Below, one piece after another: positions 1-12,815 of a stretch of DNA of 64,000 nucleotides. Within the stretch, counting starts at the first letter, position 1. Every line of letters begins with the position of its first letter. Position numbers and translations under genes: made by a program. The DNA is from Chrysomallon squamiferum (lineage: Eukaryota > Mollusca > Gastropoda > Neomphalida > Peltospiridae): contig CM022668.1 in the NCBI GenBank assembly GCA_012295275.1, forward strand, positions 995,137-1,059,136, in the 5' to 3' direction. The notes beneath the pieces are model-generated. The model saw only the letters and a list, made by a program, of their open reading frames with translations, did no database searches and had not been told where the DNA came from.

Positions 1-239
1 ATTAACTGATTGGTACAAAAAGAGAATGCGTACATTATCACAGGAACATTTGAATTGTACTAACAAACAACTCTAACTGTGAAAAGACTTTATCTTTTCA
101 TTAAATATTTTTATTTTTATTGGCTTAACATAATGATATTCAGTTCAACGTTATCTTTGATATAATATTGAAAAAAGTTTTTATATTCAGTGGCTTACTT
201 AGAATAAATAATATAATAAACTTTGTATTATATTATTAG

Positions 240-3200
240 CTGGCCTTCTGAATCTGTTACAACAGCTGGGGAAAGGGTATATGTACCTATCTCAGTATGA
301 ATGTCGCAAGGCAATAGAAGTTTTTTCTGACCTGCCAGAACATCAGTACTACACAGGCTGGGTACTCACACATCTGGGGCGATCTCACTTTGAAGGAGCA
401 GATTACAAGAAGGTATTTAATTTAAACACTAATTAATGAACTAATTAATATTTATTCATTTATTATTTGTTAATCTTATTCAGATGATAAATGTTTAAAG
501 TTTTTTACAGTGAGATAATTCATTAAAACTTTGAAAAGATTGTTTTTAGATAGTATAGCCAAAACTAATTTACTCTTTTTATCTTAAAGGCAGAAAAAGT
601 ATTTGAAGAACTTCGCAGGATGGAGCCATACTACATTAAGGGTATGGAAACATACAGCACCACCTTGTGGCATCTACAGAGGGAAGTAGAATTATCTGTC
701 CTTGCTCAGGAGCTAACAGATTTGGATAAACAGTCTCCAGAAGTAATATATTCATTATTTTTTACATTTTAATTTAAATCCATGTTTAATTGTTTATAAC
801 TGTTTTTTGAAAATCTTGATATCTCCTAAAGAAGATTTCTTCTTTAGAATTGTAGTTACAAAATATTATTTAATTTTGTTTGATATATTAATGTATACAC
901 ACACACATATAATGCTTCTGAGAGAAAAGATGGATGCTTATCTTTTTAATTATATTTTTCTAGGCTTGGTGTGCCACTGGAAATTGCTTTAGCTTACAGA
1001 AAGAACATGATGTTGCCATTAAATTCTTCCAAAGAGCAATTCAGGTTAGTGTTTATTTCTATACATTAGAAAGATTTGAAATAAACATGTGAGATTAACA
1101 TCAAAAATAAAGATATAATCTGATTTTTAAAAATAATTTTTGTAGTTTTACACAATACTTTTTCATTCTTCATGTATAGAAAATATATTTTAAAACATAC
1201 TTATAAAGGTTTTACATTATTTCTCTATTTCGCTGTTGATGTTTTGTTGGTGTTGTTAGTGTTTATTATTAGTTACATATTTGTTTTAATGGCTTTATTA
1301 ACAGTTAATTCATTTTGTAAATTCAGGTAGATCCAAATTTTGCATATGCATATACTCTGCTGGGACATGAGTATGTGTTCACTGAAGAACTGGACAAAGC
1401 TCTCGCATGTTTTAGAAATGCAATACGAGTTGACACCCGACATTACAATGCTTGGTAATTAACAGACAATACAATCTGTTGTTAAATTTACAGGAGAAAT
1501 TATTTTCAAAATATAGCTGAGTTAGAAATAAAGATATTTAAATAATTGGTTCATTATATAATGCTGTGTGAATGAATCTTGAATTGACTTATACTGTTAC
1601 ATTTCATACACCACCAAAATACAAAGCCATTACTTAAAGTAAGAGTCATTATAAATTAACTGATAATGTATAGTGTAAAAAGAAATTATAAATTAACTGA
1701 TAATGTATAGTGTAAAAAAAAATTAAATGGAGGTGGAAAGAGAACTGAATGTTTAATGGCTGCTTTTACACAACTTTATTTATAATAATGTTATAGAATT
1801 TATTTAAAATATTTTTAAGGTATGGTGTAGGAATGATTTACTATAAACAAGAAAAATTTAGTTTTGCTGAAGTTCACTTTAGGAAAGCACTGAGCATCAA
1901 TCCAAACAGTTCAGCTTTACTGTGTCACATTGGTGTGGTAAGTTTATTAAAATCTTGGTAAAAATGTCACCATGCATTGTGCTGTAATAAGTATGTCAAA
2001 CAAAAATATGTATGTTTATAAACATAGAGACTTACATAAACTAATTATTAAAAATTGTTTATTTGAACAGCAGTACTGTTATTTTCATTGTATTTACATG
2101 ATTATATATATAACATTATAGATTACAAACAGTTGAATATTAAATGTTTTGTCAGTACGTGTGACTGCTTCTAGCTTGTAAATGTCATATATTATATTAC
2201 ATAAACATCTTACACAAATTATTTAAAGTTTTTGTAATTAAGAGGACAGAATTGAAAAACACTGATAAAGTAATAAAGATTTTTTTAACCAGGTTCAGCA
2301 TGCACAACAGAAGTCTGACTCTGCTCTGACCACACTGGACCGAGCCATTGCTGCTGACCCTTGGAATCCACTGTGCAAGTTTCACAGAGCTTCAATTTTG
2401 TTTGCTAATGATAAACACAAGGTACATTTTTCCTTTGAATTATATATAGAAAAAACATATACTAGGTACTGGCACCTATAAAGTCTGAATCAGCTGAAAT
2501 ATCCTATCTTTCCTCAGCAATTTGCACATCTAAAAGAGCGTAAATTTCCCTTCAAAATTTTTTAATCAAACAAATCTTTGTTTGGGGACACTAATATTTG
2601 AACTGAAAATTGTCTTTTCACAAAATAAACCTCAATCAAGTATACTTTTTGAAAATGGCAACTACAGCTTTTTCTAATGGACATGAACATTATTCTGATG
2701 GCATCACAGGACACTTTACAAGACAGTCACTTGTTCATCAGAAATTAACTTCAGCAGTGATCTATGCTGTTACCATGCAAATGGATGCAAGCAACAAATC
2801 TGTATCATGAGATTGAAATGGGGAAAAAAGAATAAAGCAATATACGAGGCAGGTTTTATTTTGGTGGAGAAAGTTGATATTAGTTTTTTCAAGGGAGGTA
2901 ATTTGTGATTACTTTGGTGGACATTCTAACCAGTCTGAGTTTGCCTTTAACATTACCTTGTTTTTAGTCTGCATCTCTCCTGGTGAAAATTTCATAAGTT
3001 TCCATAAAAGATTTTCTTATGATTAAAAAAGTCAAGCTGAGGGAAATGAACAGAAACATTATTTAGGTGAGGACCTAATAAATTGATATGTTATGAAAAT
3101 TGTCAGATGTCAACAGCAAATTCTTGCATGTGAAAACTGGATAATCCTCAAGAACTTGAGAAATACAAACTGAAATAGATTAAGCTTTATATGCATATTG

Positions 3201-4402
3201 CTCTTTTAGAATAGGATGATAAAGTGAACCATATTTTGTGGCTTTACTTTCATAAAAAATCAGTATCAGGAAAATAAATGACAGTTGTTCCAGTATGAAA
3301 TTTTTACTGCTAGATGTATTACTTAAATTCAGGAATTATTCTGTATCTGTTTTTATTTTTCTGTTGAAACCTTAATCAAACAAGATTGTTTTCTGTACAG
3401 TGAATAAAGAGTTGATGTTTGAAGATATGTTTATAATATTTACTTATAATTAACTTTTTAATAATGTGTTTTAGTCTATAAATAAGACTTATGAAGTTGA
3501 TAAATTTGTGTTATTTATAGGATGCACTTCAGGAGCTGGAGGAGCTGAAGACTATCATTCCTAAAGAATCTCTTGTCTATTTCTTAATAGGAAAGGTATA
3601 GTCATTAACATTTTTGATCCATTTCATTAGAATGTTATTCAGATTTTATTATTATTATTTTTTTTATGTACTTCACAGACAGTTGTTGGCAATTACTCAA
3701 TCTCTGTATGTTATTAATATCCACTCTTTGGTTTTTCAGATATACAGTTAAGAAGTTTTTCTTACATATATTTGTTTGTTTTAGGTCCATAAGAAATTGG
3801 GTAACACTCACTTGGCTTTAATGAATTTTTCCTGGGCCATGGATCTTGATCCCAAAGGTATCAACAATCAGATCAAGGAGGCGATAGACAAGCGATATGT
3901 GACCGAGGATGATGACCCTTTAGTTCACCTGAACGAAACGGGTAATTATTTATTACATTTATTTCTAAATACATTTTATGATTACGTAATATTTCAGTTT
4001 GACAGAACTGATCTTTTGAAGTAAATGTGTAGATGTAGTGAAAATACACATTGCAGTAAATGGTCAAAATTTGTGTATAATTAAATTTACAGCCTTCATT
4101 TGGATCTCCCAGTGGTTAACGTTTTTTTTTGGGGGGGTTCAATTTTTGTTGTTTTTTTTTCTATTTATTTAATTTTTGGATAAGGTGCCATTAATAGTTT
4201 TCTTATTTATTACAACACTAAGAAAATGTGAAACGGAATTTTATTTATCAAAATAATTTATTTCTTGCACAACTAATATGAATTTTTTATATTTGTTGTT
4301 TTATGTTTCAAAGCAATAGAAGAAGGGCCCAGTGGAGAAGCGTCACAGAGTAATTTATCTGATCCAGATCTGCAGGCGATTGAGAGTGATGAGAGTTTGT
4401 GA
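240..4402 (+). CDS. CDC27: CDC27/APC3, anaphase-promoting complex TPR subunit, last nine coding exons (5' partial)
   Basis: Scaffold subunit of the APC/C ubiquitin ligase, which marks cyclins and securin for destruction and acts in the nucleus and at the spindle; its C-terminal TPR superhelix binds the IR tails of CDC20/CDH1 and APC10. Exons by translation and GT-AG boundaries: 240-412, 590-742, 964-1044, 1327-1454, 1820-1937, 2293-2421, 3521-3595, 3785-3941, 4314-4402 (stop TGA 4400-4402). All phases join without a stop and give about 366 residues, roughly the last 45% of a typical ~820-residue CDC27. Seen: consecutive TPR units with family signatures such as IKFFQRAIQVDPNFAYAYTL, YNAWYGVGMIYYKQEKF and NFSWAMDLDPKG, and an acidic tail ending AIESDESL, close to the vertebrate AESDEF end. 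The first exon opens with two bases of a split codon, so earlier exons lie left of the window. Identity is very secure; the tail after the last TPR is the least conserved part. Confidence 0.96.
1648..1720. repeat. 37-bp tandem duplication in a CDC27 intron
   Basis: Two adjacent, nearly identical copies of a unit containing AACTGATAATGTATAGTG, offset by 37 bases, within the intron between the exons ending at 1454 and starting at 1820. Likely a recent local duplication of no coding effect. Confidence 0.85.
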
Positions 4403-4685
4403 CAAAACATTAACAGCAGCATGGTTCGGCATATGAATATCACGTAAAAGTAACTGATTTTGTGATACAAAAATCCAGTTTTTAAAATTTCTCAATGCAT
4501 AGCAAAATTAGCCCTTTATTTCTGTAATTAACATGAATTTGTCTCTGTCCTGATACTAAAGGAAGTTTTATATACTTTAAACATGTATGACATTATTATT
4601 TTGATGAACAATAAATATTTATGTAAGATAGAGTCATATATAAGGAAACTGTATAATACATGTATGCATATACAAACACACACAT

Positions 4686-4728
<43 letters not shown>

Positions 4729-4925
4729 TAAAATAGTTTCAGATATTAATACAATCACATTATGAAATGATTGGAGTAAATATAAAAATAAAATAGGTAT
4801 TTGAATTTTGTAAAAATTATTAAAATGCAGAATGTAGATAATATGTATTACTCCAGTTACACAGATATTTGAAATTTATAATAAATGCATACATATTTGT
4901 AAAAATATAATAATAAAAGCTTTTT
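4403..4925 (+). other. Probable CDC27 3' UTR with candidate poly(A) signals
   Basis: Sequence directly after the CDC27 stop. AATAAA hexamers lie at 4610-4615 and 4912-4917 and a long (CA)n tract lies between them. Which signal is used cannot be told from sequence; many further AATAAA occur in this AT-rich DNA, so the right boundary is a guess. Confidence 0.4.
4675..4726. repeat. (CA)n microsatellite in CDC27 3' UTR
   Basis: Nearly pure CA dinucleotide run preceded by shorter interrupted CA units. It produces spurious open frames on both strands (poly Thr-His, poly Cys-Val), which I do not call as genes. Confidence 0.9.
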
Positions 4926-7900
4926 AAGAAATGGTTTTGTAGAATTTTTCAAAATCTGAAATTTAGAAATAGCTCCAGGTGCATATTTGAGATTTTAATT
5001 AGATATTTAATTATAAATGGTAATTTTCTTACCAAAACTTAAAACCTAAATAATTTATGCTGCATACTGTAAACTGGATTGTTCATTTTCCTCTAACTAC
5101 CATAAACGGATATTTTAACAGTTTTTATGACATACTGGATTTTTATAATATATTTCATCCTACAAGGGAATTTTTTGGAGTGATGTTGAGTATGTTTGTA
5201 AGTTGGGGCACTCAGTAAAGACAGAATTTAGTAATTGTTGTTTTAGTCTGTGTATGTGTTAGTGTGCATGAATATTTTATTCACTATGTTCTCTTGAAAA
5301 TTCGAAAACAAACAGAAATGAATGTTGAGAATCTGTGACTGTAAATATGTAGAGACTAAAGAAAATGGTTTCTGAAATCATTAATATATTCCCAAACGTG
5401 CACTCAAGTGCTGCTGAAACCTGTTCTGCAGGTTCATGTACTTTTTGCTTTTATTAAAAACAGTTTCATTTTTAGCATATTTGTACTATGTATCAACATT
5501 GTGTTAGGTTTAGTTTACTTTGTTATATCTTTGGTTGCAATGTTCTGTGTTGTTTAAGTATATCAGTTAATTACCACCAACACTTCAATTATTTCAGTAA
5601 CTGTAAGCAATTTTTTAAATATTATCTTTAGATAAATAATTAAAATTATTTAATTTTATTAAAATTTTACTTTTTAAAGCACGTAATATAACAAGCATTT
5701 AATGCACTTCAGGCTTTAAATGACATTAACAACTAATCTATGATTATCCAAATATTTCCAGACTTTTCTAACTGCTATGACTGCACCAGACAGCAAAATT
5801 GTTTATTTTCAAGATGAGCTATAGACTTTATATATTGGCTTGTTTTAAATCTATGTCTGATAGTATACAGTGATAAGTATTTGGATCATTTTTTGTAAGA
5901 ATTTCTTCAATTAATAAATATTTTCAGAAAACTAAGTACATTTCTTATTTTTTAGTTAAATCTCAAAGGTAAGGTATAATGTTTAATACGGGCAAAATAA
6001 TTTTTTTATCAAGTTTATTCAGTTAACATTTTTATTCTTCTTCTTTTTCTTTTTATATTTTTATTTTTGTTAAAAACTCAAAACAAAAGTATTAAATTTT
6101 TCACAAAATCAAAGCAGCAGAAAAACTTGCTTTTTCATTGCATATTTTGATGTGAAAGCCTGTAGTTACTCTGATATTAATGTTGGCAACATTTTCTTAG
6201 CATAACTGGATTTAGTAGAAATATTATTCTAAAAGTTTACTTTTGACACAGGCAAATAATGATGAGGAAAGTTTTCTTATATGTGAAAAAAAAAAAATAT
6301 ATATATATATATATATTAGTTTGTACTTATGTAATTGGCAAATGAATTAAATATGATATTCAGGTAAACAAAGAATGACTGTGTCATCTCCAGTTAATAA
6401 AAATCTGTATTAAAAAGGTTGGTTATTGTCAGTTCTTTCTTTTAAATTGTCCATTTGCAGCAAGTGTTAATTCTCTAAAATAAAGACAGGATGTTTATCA
6501 TTTGTGTTTACTGCAAGGCCCAAAATATTTTTACAAAGTATAATTCCAAAATCGTACACAATTTACAAAATGCATGTATCAGCAACTGTAAATCAGATGA
6601 ATGATGTCATAATAACTAGATAACAAATGTAATGAATAAATAAAACTTCTTTTTTCATATTTGTTAGTAACAGTGAAAGTAATTTCTAACAAAACATCTT
6701 AGGATACAGTTGAATCAAAATGAGATAAAACACACTGGAGACAGTTTTAGAAAATAATACAACTCTTTCTGTTCTTTAGTCTTAGCCAGATCCTTGTTGT
6801 GTTCACTCTAGTGTCATGATCAGTTTGTGTCATTAGTTTGTTAAATACAACATAGATGTATAACTTTTCTTTCAGGTTTTTTTTTCTACAGTAAATTTAA
6901 CAATATACATACATATATACATTATATATATATATACACAGATGATTCTAATATTATATTTTTGAATGATTAAAAATATCAAGTTGTTTCCCCAATAAAT
7001 ATGATAATTTAAAGCAACTTGCAGGAAAAGTAACATACACGTTTTATCATATTGTGTATTATTGTCTGTTAGGATTAGCTGATGTTAACTGATACTTCAA
7101 AAAGTTACATTTTAAAAGTTTAAGCTGATCAGACAAACTAACAGTTTTATGTCAATAAATGTTTATATAATTAAATGTGTGAAATAAGTCATGTATTTGT
7201 CTATTTTATTATGATTTTAAAATGAAATAAAATTTTTGGCAAATGCAAGACAAATTGACTGATAGTAAACATTACAAACTTAGTCACAGATTTTTATAAT
7301 ACATATAAACAAAATGATGAACACACTGGCAATTCAATTAAAAGTTTATCTGAATTAAAAAAATTAAAAAAACGCTATATTTAAAAAAAAGCAAGACAAC
7401 ATTTAATATACAAACATATTTACTTAATACATTCATTTGTACAAAAAAAAAAGTTTATTTCAGTTTATTCCTTACATCTCAGACCCAGTATTATTCAACA
7501 GTGTAGAGAAAAGTTACCAGTTATAAATGGTTGAGTGTCTCATGAAATAAATTCAGACAACCAAAAACATCAAGACTTACCAGTTGAGTGTTCAGATTTT
7601 CTTGTTTAATAGGCTGTGCTATTTTGTTTGTCTGCTGACTTTTGGAACTGTTAATATCCCAGTATCTGCACAATGGTGAAAACCTTTATGGTGCTCCACA
7701 AATTCCTATATTATTGATGTTTAGTTAGTCTGTCATTTAAATTTTGTATTGACAGAGTAGAGGAATAATAAAATTTGACTTGAACACAGCTGTATACAAA
7801 TATTAACTACAAACCTATTTTAGAAATGTCAAACAGAAATACACAGAATAAAAAAAGTTAAGTACTACTGAATAAACAATGACAAATCGCAACAACTTTT

Positions 7901-10900
7901 GAGAAAAACTGAAGTCATGTTACTGTTGAGTTTTTGCTTTTTTGGGCAGAAATAAATTTTAAAAAATTCATAAATTTTGTTGAGACGGTCTAACACACAA
8001 TCTGCCAACAAGTTATGTTTCAAATAACTTTGATAATTTATTAACCAAGGTGATGCACAGATAGACATTGTATATGTAGCTGGCTCCAATATTATTTCAA
8101 CCCAGATTTAATCACTTAAATAGTAACTGTATGAGGTTAAATTTATATCTTATGAAAAGACTGATCATTTTGCTCATTATACTGATGTATTTTTGAAATG
8201 GGTCTTTTGCTCAAAAATAGTCAAGAGCCTTTACATTTGGGTGCAAAATCTTTTAAATTGGACAAACAAATAATGCTAAAATATTATTTTGTTTGGTCAA
8301 GGCTAATCTTAGTATAATGTTATGAAGTAAGCTCGTAGAACTAATCCCATGAGACAAAGTAGTTTATGAATATTTGGAAAACATGTTCAGAGAAACATAA
8401 CATGATGGCCAAGGTGTTTCCACACTTTTTCACACTAAACACAAAAGTAAGATTTTCTATTCATTCAGTTTTTATTCAGATGGGACTTGAAATGGACATA
8501 AAAAGATACAAAACTCGGCCAGCAATAGAGGTGCTTTGGAATAAAAGTGTTATGTTAAACTATGACTTTAACATAAGTTTACAAACAAAATCATTAATCC
8601 CAAAATCATTTGAAGACATTTCCTTTGCTGCCACAGTTCAAGGACAGAGTTTAGGTTTGGATAACAGATTTTATTCCCAAAGATGTTCAAGAAACAAGGT
8701 ATCATTATACTTATTCTAGACATATCAGACAATCATAGTAATGTTGTTTATTTGTTATGATTTTATTAAGTTATTCTTTCATTGTTACATTTTTCTAAAT
8801 TAGAAGTAATGAAAAGTTTTAAACATATTGGAAATTCAGCTCATTTTAAGGAGCTGTTTTCAATGAATTTAAAATAAAAATACAACTGTAAGTGAATTGT
8901 ATTTTTTGAAATCAATTTTAGCTATTGTTTACATCGGTTATCCTCTCCATTCTACATCATACTTGCCTTTATAGTTGTTCCTTTTTCACTAGCCTAAATA
9001 ATAACCACCATCACTGAGAACAGCTGTTCTGTCTCCAAGATGGTTTTCCCAATTTTAACCAAGACTGGTGTCAACATAACATTTTTGGTATCTACTTCAA
9101 TGAGAGATTCTGTGATGCTTTATGACTATAAAACAGACAAGTGAAAATATACACATAATATTGTGAAATGTGATTATTGACTCTATTATGCTATTTTTTA
9201 TTCTTTTTTAATTATTATTTTCCTTTACTAAGTATGAACTTAATTTTTTTATTTTATAAAAATTTGGTAAAAAAAATAAAGATTAAAATTAAAATTAAAT
9301 CTCAAGATTTAAGGGTATTTAAAATTATTATTTTTCATCTCAAAATGACAATCTGTGTCAAATAATACAATAACCAATGTTTTGTTTACCACTAAATTTC
9401 GAACAACTTAGTTTCACTGAATATAGAACAAATTCACTAGTGTCACGAGATATCAGAACTCTGTTTTAATGTTTTAAATTGATTTATGTATAATACTATA
9501 ATACAATAGTCACGGTCAAGGTTATTTTTATAGTTAGGTCAGTTTGGTTTTTATTATTTTAAAAATGAACATTCTCATTACTATTGCATGACCTAGGATG
9601 TTTGACTACTAAACCTTTCTGGCACCAGAATACTAAAAGTTGATAGTCTGTAGGGCTACCATTTCTTTTTTTTAAAAGAAAGTTTTCATCTGTGTGGTCT
9701 CCTGGCACTCATCATAACAATATTAGCTATGGTCTGAACAGTAGGTGGCAGTTGCACAATACAGTTGTAGAAATAAGAGTATATCTATTGTTTCTTTTCA
9801 GATTTCTAAATGACTGATACAAATGAACATTTTTTTCATGTGAGCTAAAAGAACAGTTTATATGAGGTCATTTGCAAAGCTTGCATTTTAGCATTGAACA
9901 TCATTTGGATGATGTAGCACCGTGGCAAGTGTTTTTCCCAGTAGTGCTCATGAAAAAGTGTATTTAAATATAAATGAATGATTTTAATTTTTAAATTGTT
10001 TTAGTCTTATTTTTCAAATTTATTATAAGGCTACCAGTGAAAGAAGTTAAGATTGAGGGTTTATGTATCAGCCTCTTTCATATCCAGATTCACCATCACT
10101 AATCCAACATCACTGGGATAACAGAGTGGTTAGATTCAGTATACACATAATTCAACCTCACCCTACCTTTGAAATACCACTAAATTTAGAAAATACAATC
10201 ACATTTTAGAACAAGTGCAACCTTACATGCATGGTGTTTGTGCTTTACAAAACAAAAAGCATTTCTTTTATTCATTGAAATTGTGGTTAGATTGAAGTTA
10301 ATAAATGGAGAAAACAAACTGGTGTGGATTGCGTAAGTATTTAATCAGCAAGAAATGCTGTTAAAGATTAAGGAAAATGTGTGCCAAATTACTAATAGAA
10401 CTAGATTTATGACTGCTAGATCAGTGATAGATGACATTTACTGATAGGTGTTCATACTATAATTTTAAATTTTATTTCTTATTATGCATAAAAGATCACC
10501 AATTGTTTGTTAGGTATTTTAATATGACATGCAAATTTTAATAAATCAAACAGCACAATAAAGTGATAATTAAAAATCTAAATAAATTAAAAATATATCA
10601 AATATAAAATGTCTTGGTTAATATAAATTATAATAACTGTTGTTCATTTGTTGTCAATTATGTAATATGATATTACATTTTACTATCACTGAAGAAAGTA
10701 TTGGTCTTTAAAATGAAATTAACCAGTTTCATGATACATTTAGAATAAAAGATAATCTAAAGTTTTCAGCTCCAAGCTACTTGCAGTATTTTAAAGAAAT
10801 AAACACAACTTCCATTTCATACACATGTAAAGCTACATTTTTTATTTGTCACAATATACAAACATTTACACAAACATAACAAATAGAAAATTAGCTAAGT

Positions 10901-11670
10901 GACCAAAAAATGGTCCACATAAATGTAAAGAAAATTATAAAAATTTAACCTTGTGGTGCCAACTAAGGCACAAAATGAAAAATATTGATAACTTAATTTG
11001 ACATATAACCACTTATAATATTACTAAATAAACATGACTGAATTAATTAAAAAAATACCTGTCGTCAGTCATAAATTCAAGTTTCTGAACACATTTTCTG
11101 GTTAGTAAAAATAAAAAGCTAATAAATTATTCAAATAAATTAAATTAATACTTTCAAGTGAAAAATAATTTTAAAACTTGAAAATATGAAGGCAAAAAAA
11201 AAAAATTAAGCAAGTGGAGGGTCATATCCTGTCATTTCACGTAAAGGGTCTGATCCAACTGATTTTAATAGGGTTGGGATACATTCTGTTCAGTCTGAAA
11301 TGCTAAAATATAACATTTTATATTTATGAGATCAATACTGATGGAAATAAGGACCTTTGAAATTGGAAATATTTTGGACAAAACAGCAAGTCAAACAATC
11401 TTTAAAGTCCAGTATTGCAGCAACCAGTCAGCCAGAGTTTACAATGATGTTGGTATAGCTGGAAAGGGAAATCTAATATAAAGATTTGACCTTTGACTGT
11501 GTGATCCTTTAGTCAGAATTTACAGAATAGACGATAACAACATAAGAGATACAATATTCTCTGTAAGTCAGCAACTGCAATCACATATTAAACAGGTTAA
11601 AAGCATGCTGGATGCATCAGTCATCTATTACCCATTTCCTTCAAACAAAATATTTAGTTTTTTCAGCACT
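4926..11670. other. Intergenic/UTR stretch without a recognised gene
   Basis: AT-rich DNA between convergent CDC27 and CSRNP. It holds an A-run plus (TA)n at about 6285-6317, a second TA-rich patch at 6900-6945 and many poly-A/T runs. The longest open frame (8366-8719, 117 codons) has no domain I recognise and ordinary AT-rich composition; I do not call it a gene. Part may be distal CDC27 3' UTR. Confidence 0.5.
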
Positions 11671-11674
11671 GACA

Positions 11675-12815
11675 TGTGTAAGGCACTGAAATGACACCAA
11701 CATATACAAATCATGCCACTGAAATCCTCACATTCTGAATCCATTAACACAACACTGGATCCAGCAGACACCAACATGAAATGCAGCTTAGTGATTTGTT
11801 TTGCGTCAAATATATTTGTCTCTGAAGTATATGCATATGAATATTTACTTATTGCCAGATTTTGATAAGATGCCCACTGAACAGGAAAGGATATTGAAAA
11901 AAATGGCATCAGAAAAAGCATCATTTAAAAAAAAAAAAATTAAAAACAAGTTGAAGGAGAGACAACTCCCCCTCCAAATCAAAACAAAGATGCATAGGTA
12001 AAATGGCAGTGTGAAAATCTAGCAAAACATTGCCCTGAATATATGTTTATTTATTATATTTTTATTATTATTATTGATGTAACACAAAGGACATCTTTTA
12101 GGAATGAAATGTTTTGCACGACATAAAACTTGTAAGTAAATATTGCATTTGAAACCGAAAGAGAGCTCCGATTGGTGCCAGCTGCATCAAAAAGGTCTGC
12201 TAAGATGTGTTGTCTATAAAACATAAAATGCATGAATTGATGTTGAATATACCAAATGGGTTGAACTTGCACAGCTTGGTGATTTGACAAAAACATTTTA
12301 ACATCTTGCCAAAATCTGCAATGCAGCGAATCGATAAAGCTATCTTTAAAAACATGGGATAAAGCTGCATAAATAAATCCAAATCAGTGTGCTGTCTGCT
12401 TTAGCAGTGGAATATTAATACAAAATGCTGTCAATGCCTGCTGATCTAAGGAACATAACCCCTGAAAAACAACTGAGACATGGAAAAGTGTCCATAAATG
12501 CATGCATATATATATATAAAACTAGTGACATTTTGGAGACAGCTCTTAAATTTAGCATTCATAATCACATTGTAAAATAAGAAGAAGAAGCAATAAAGTT
12601 TTCACAATGCCATTTAAAAAAAAAAAAAAATTTGAAACCTAGTAGAAGACAGATCAGTTTTAGAAAGGTCTTCAGAAGCAATTTTTACTGCTTCACAATA
12701 TCTTGGCAACAACTTCAGAAAAAATGTGCAACACCTGTATGAACAGTAATGACTGACACTTTTCTTTTTAATCTTTTATCTGATCAGTGCATTTAGGAGC
12801 CACAGCAAAACACAG
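11675..12815. repeat. Dispersed repeat, copy A (with unmatched middle)
   Basis: Two blocks (about 11675-12085 and 12640-12815) match, in the same order and orientation, 27850-28230 and 28680-28890. Shared words include TGAATCCATTAACA, CTGCTTCACAATAT, ACAACACCTGTAT and TGACTGACACTTTTC. The middle of copy A (12090-12640) does not obviously match copy B. Divergence is high, so both are old insertions. The family is not identified; no coding sequence is readable. Confidence 0.7.

Noticed and set aside
2610-2810. 66-codon frame in a CDC27 intron
   Set aside because: Considered as an alternative exon or transposon piece, but it has no splice signals in phase and no recognised motif.
4528-4765. Overlapping open frames on both strands rich in Cys-Val and Thr-His
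   Set aside because: They are translations of the (CA)n microsatellite.
8366-8719. 117-codon open frame on the + strand between CDC27 and CSRNP
   Set aside because: No recognisable domain, no splice partners, no compositional bias beyond AT-richness; expected by chance in this much DNA.
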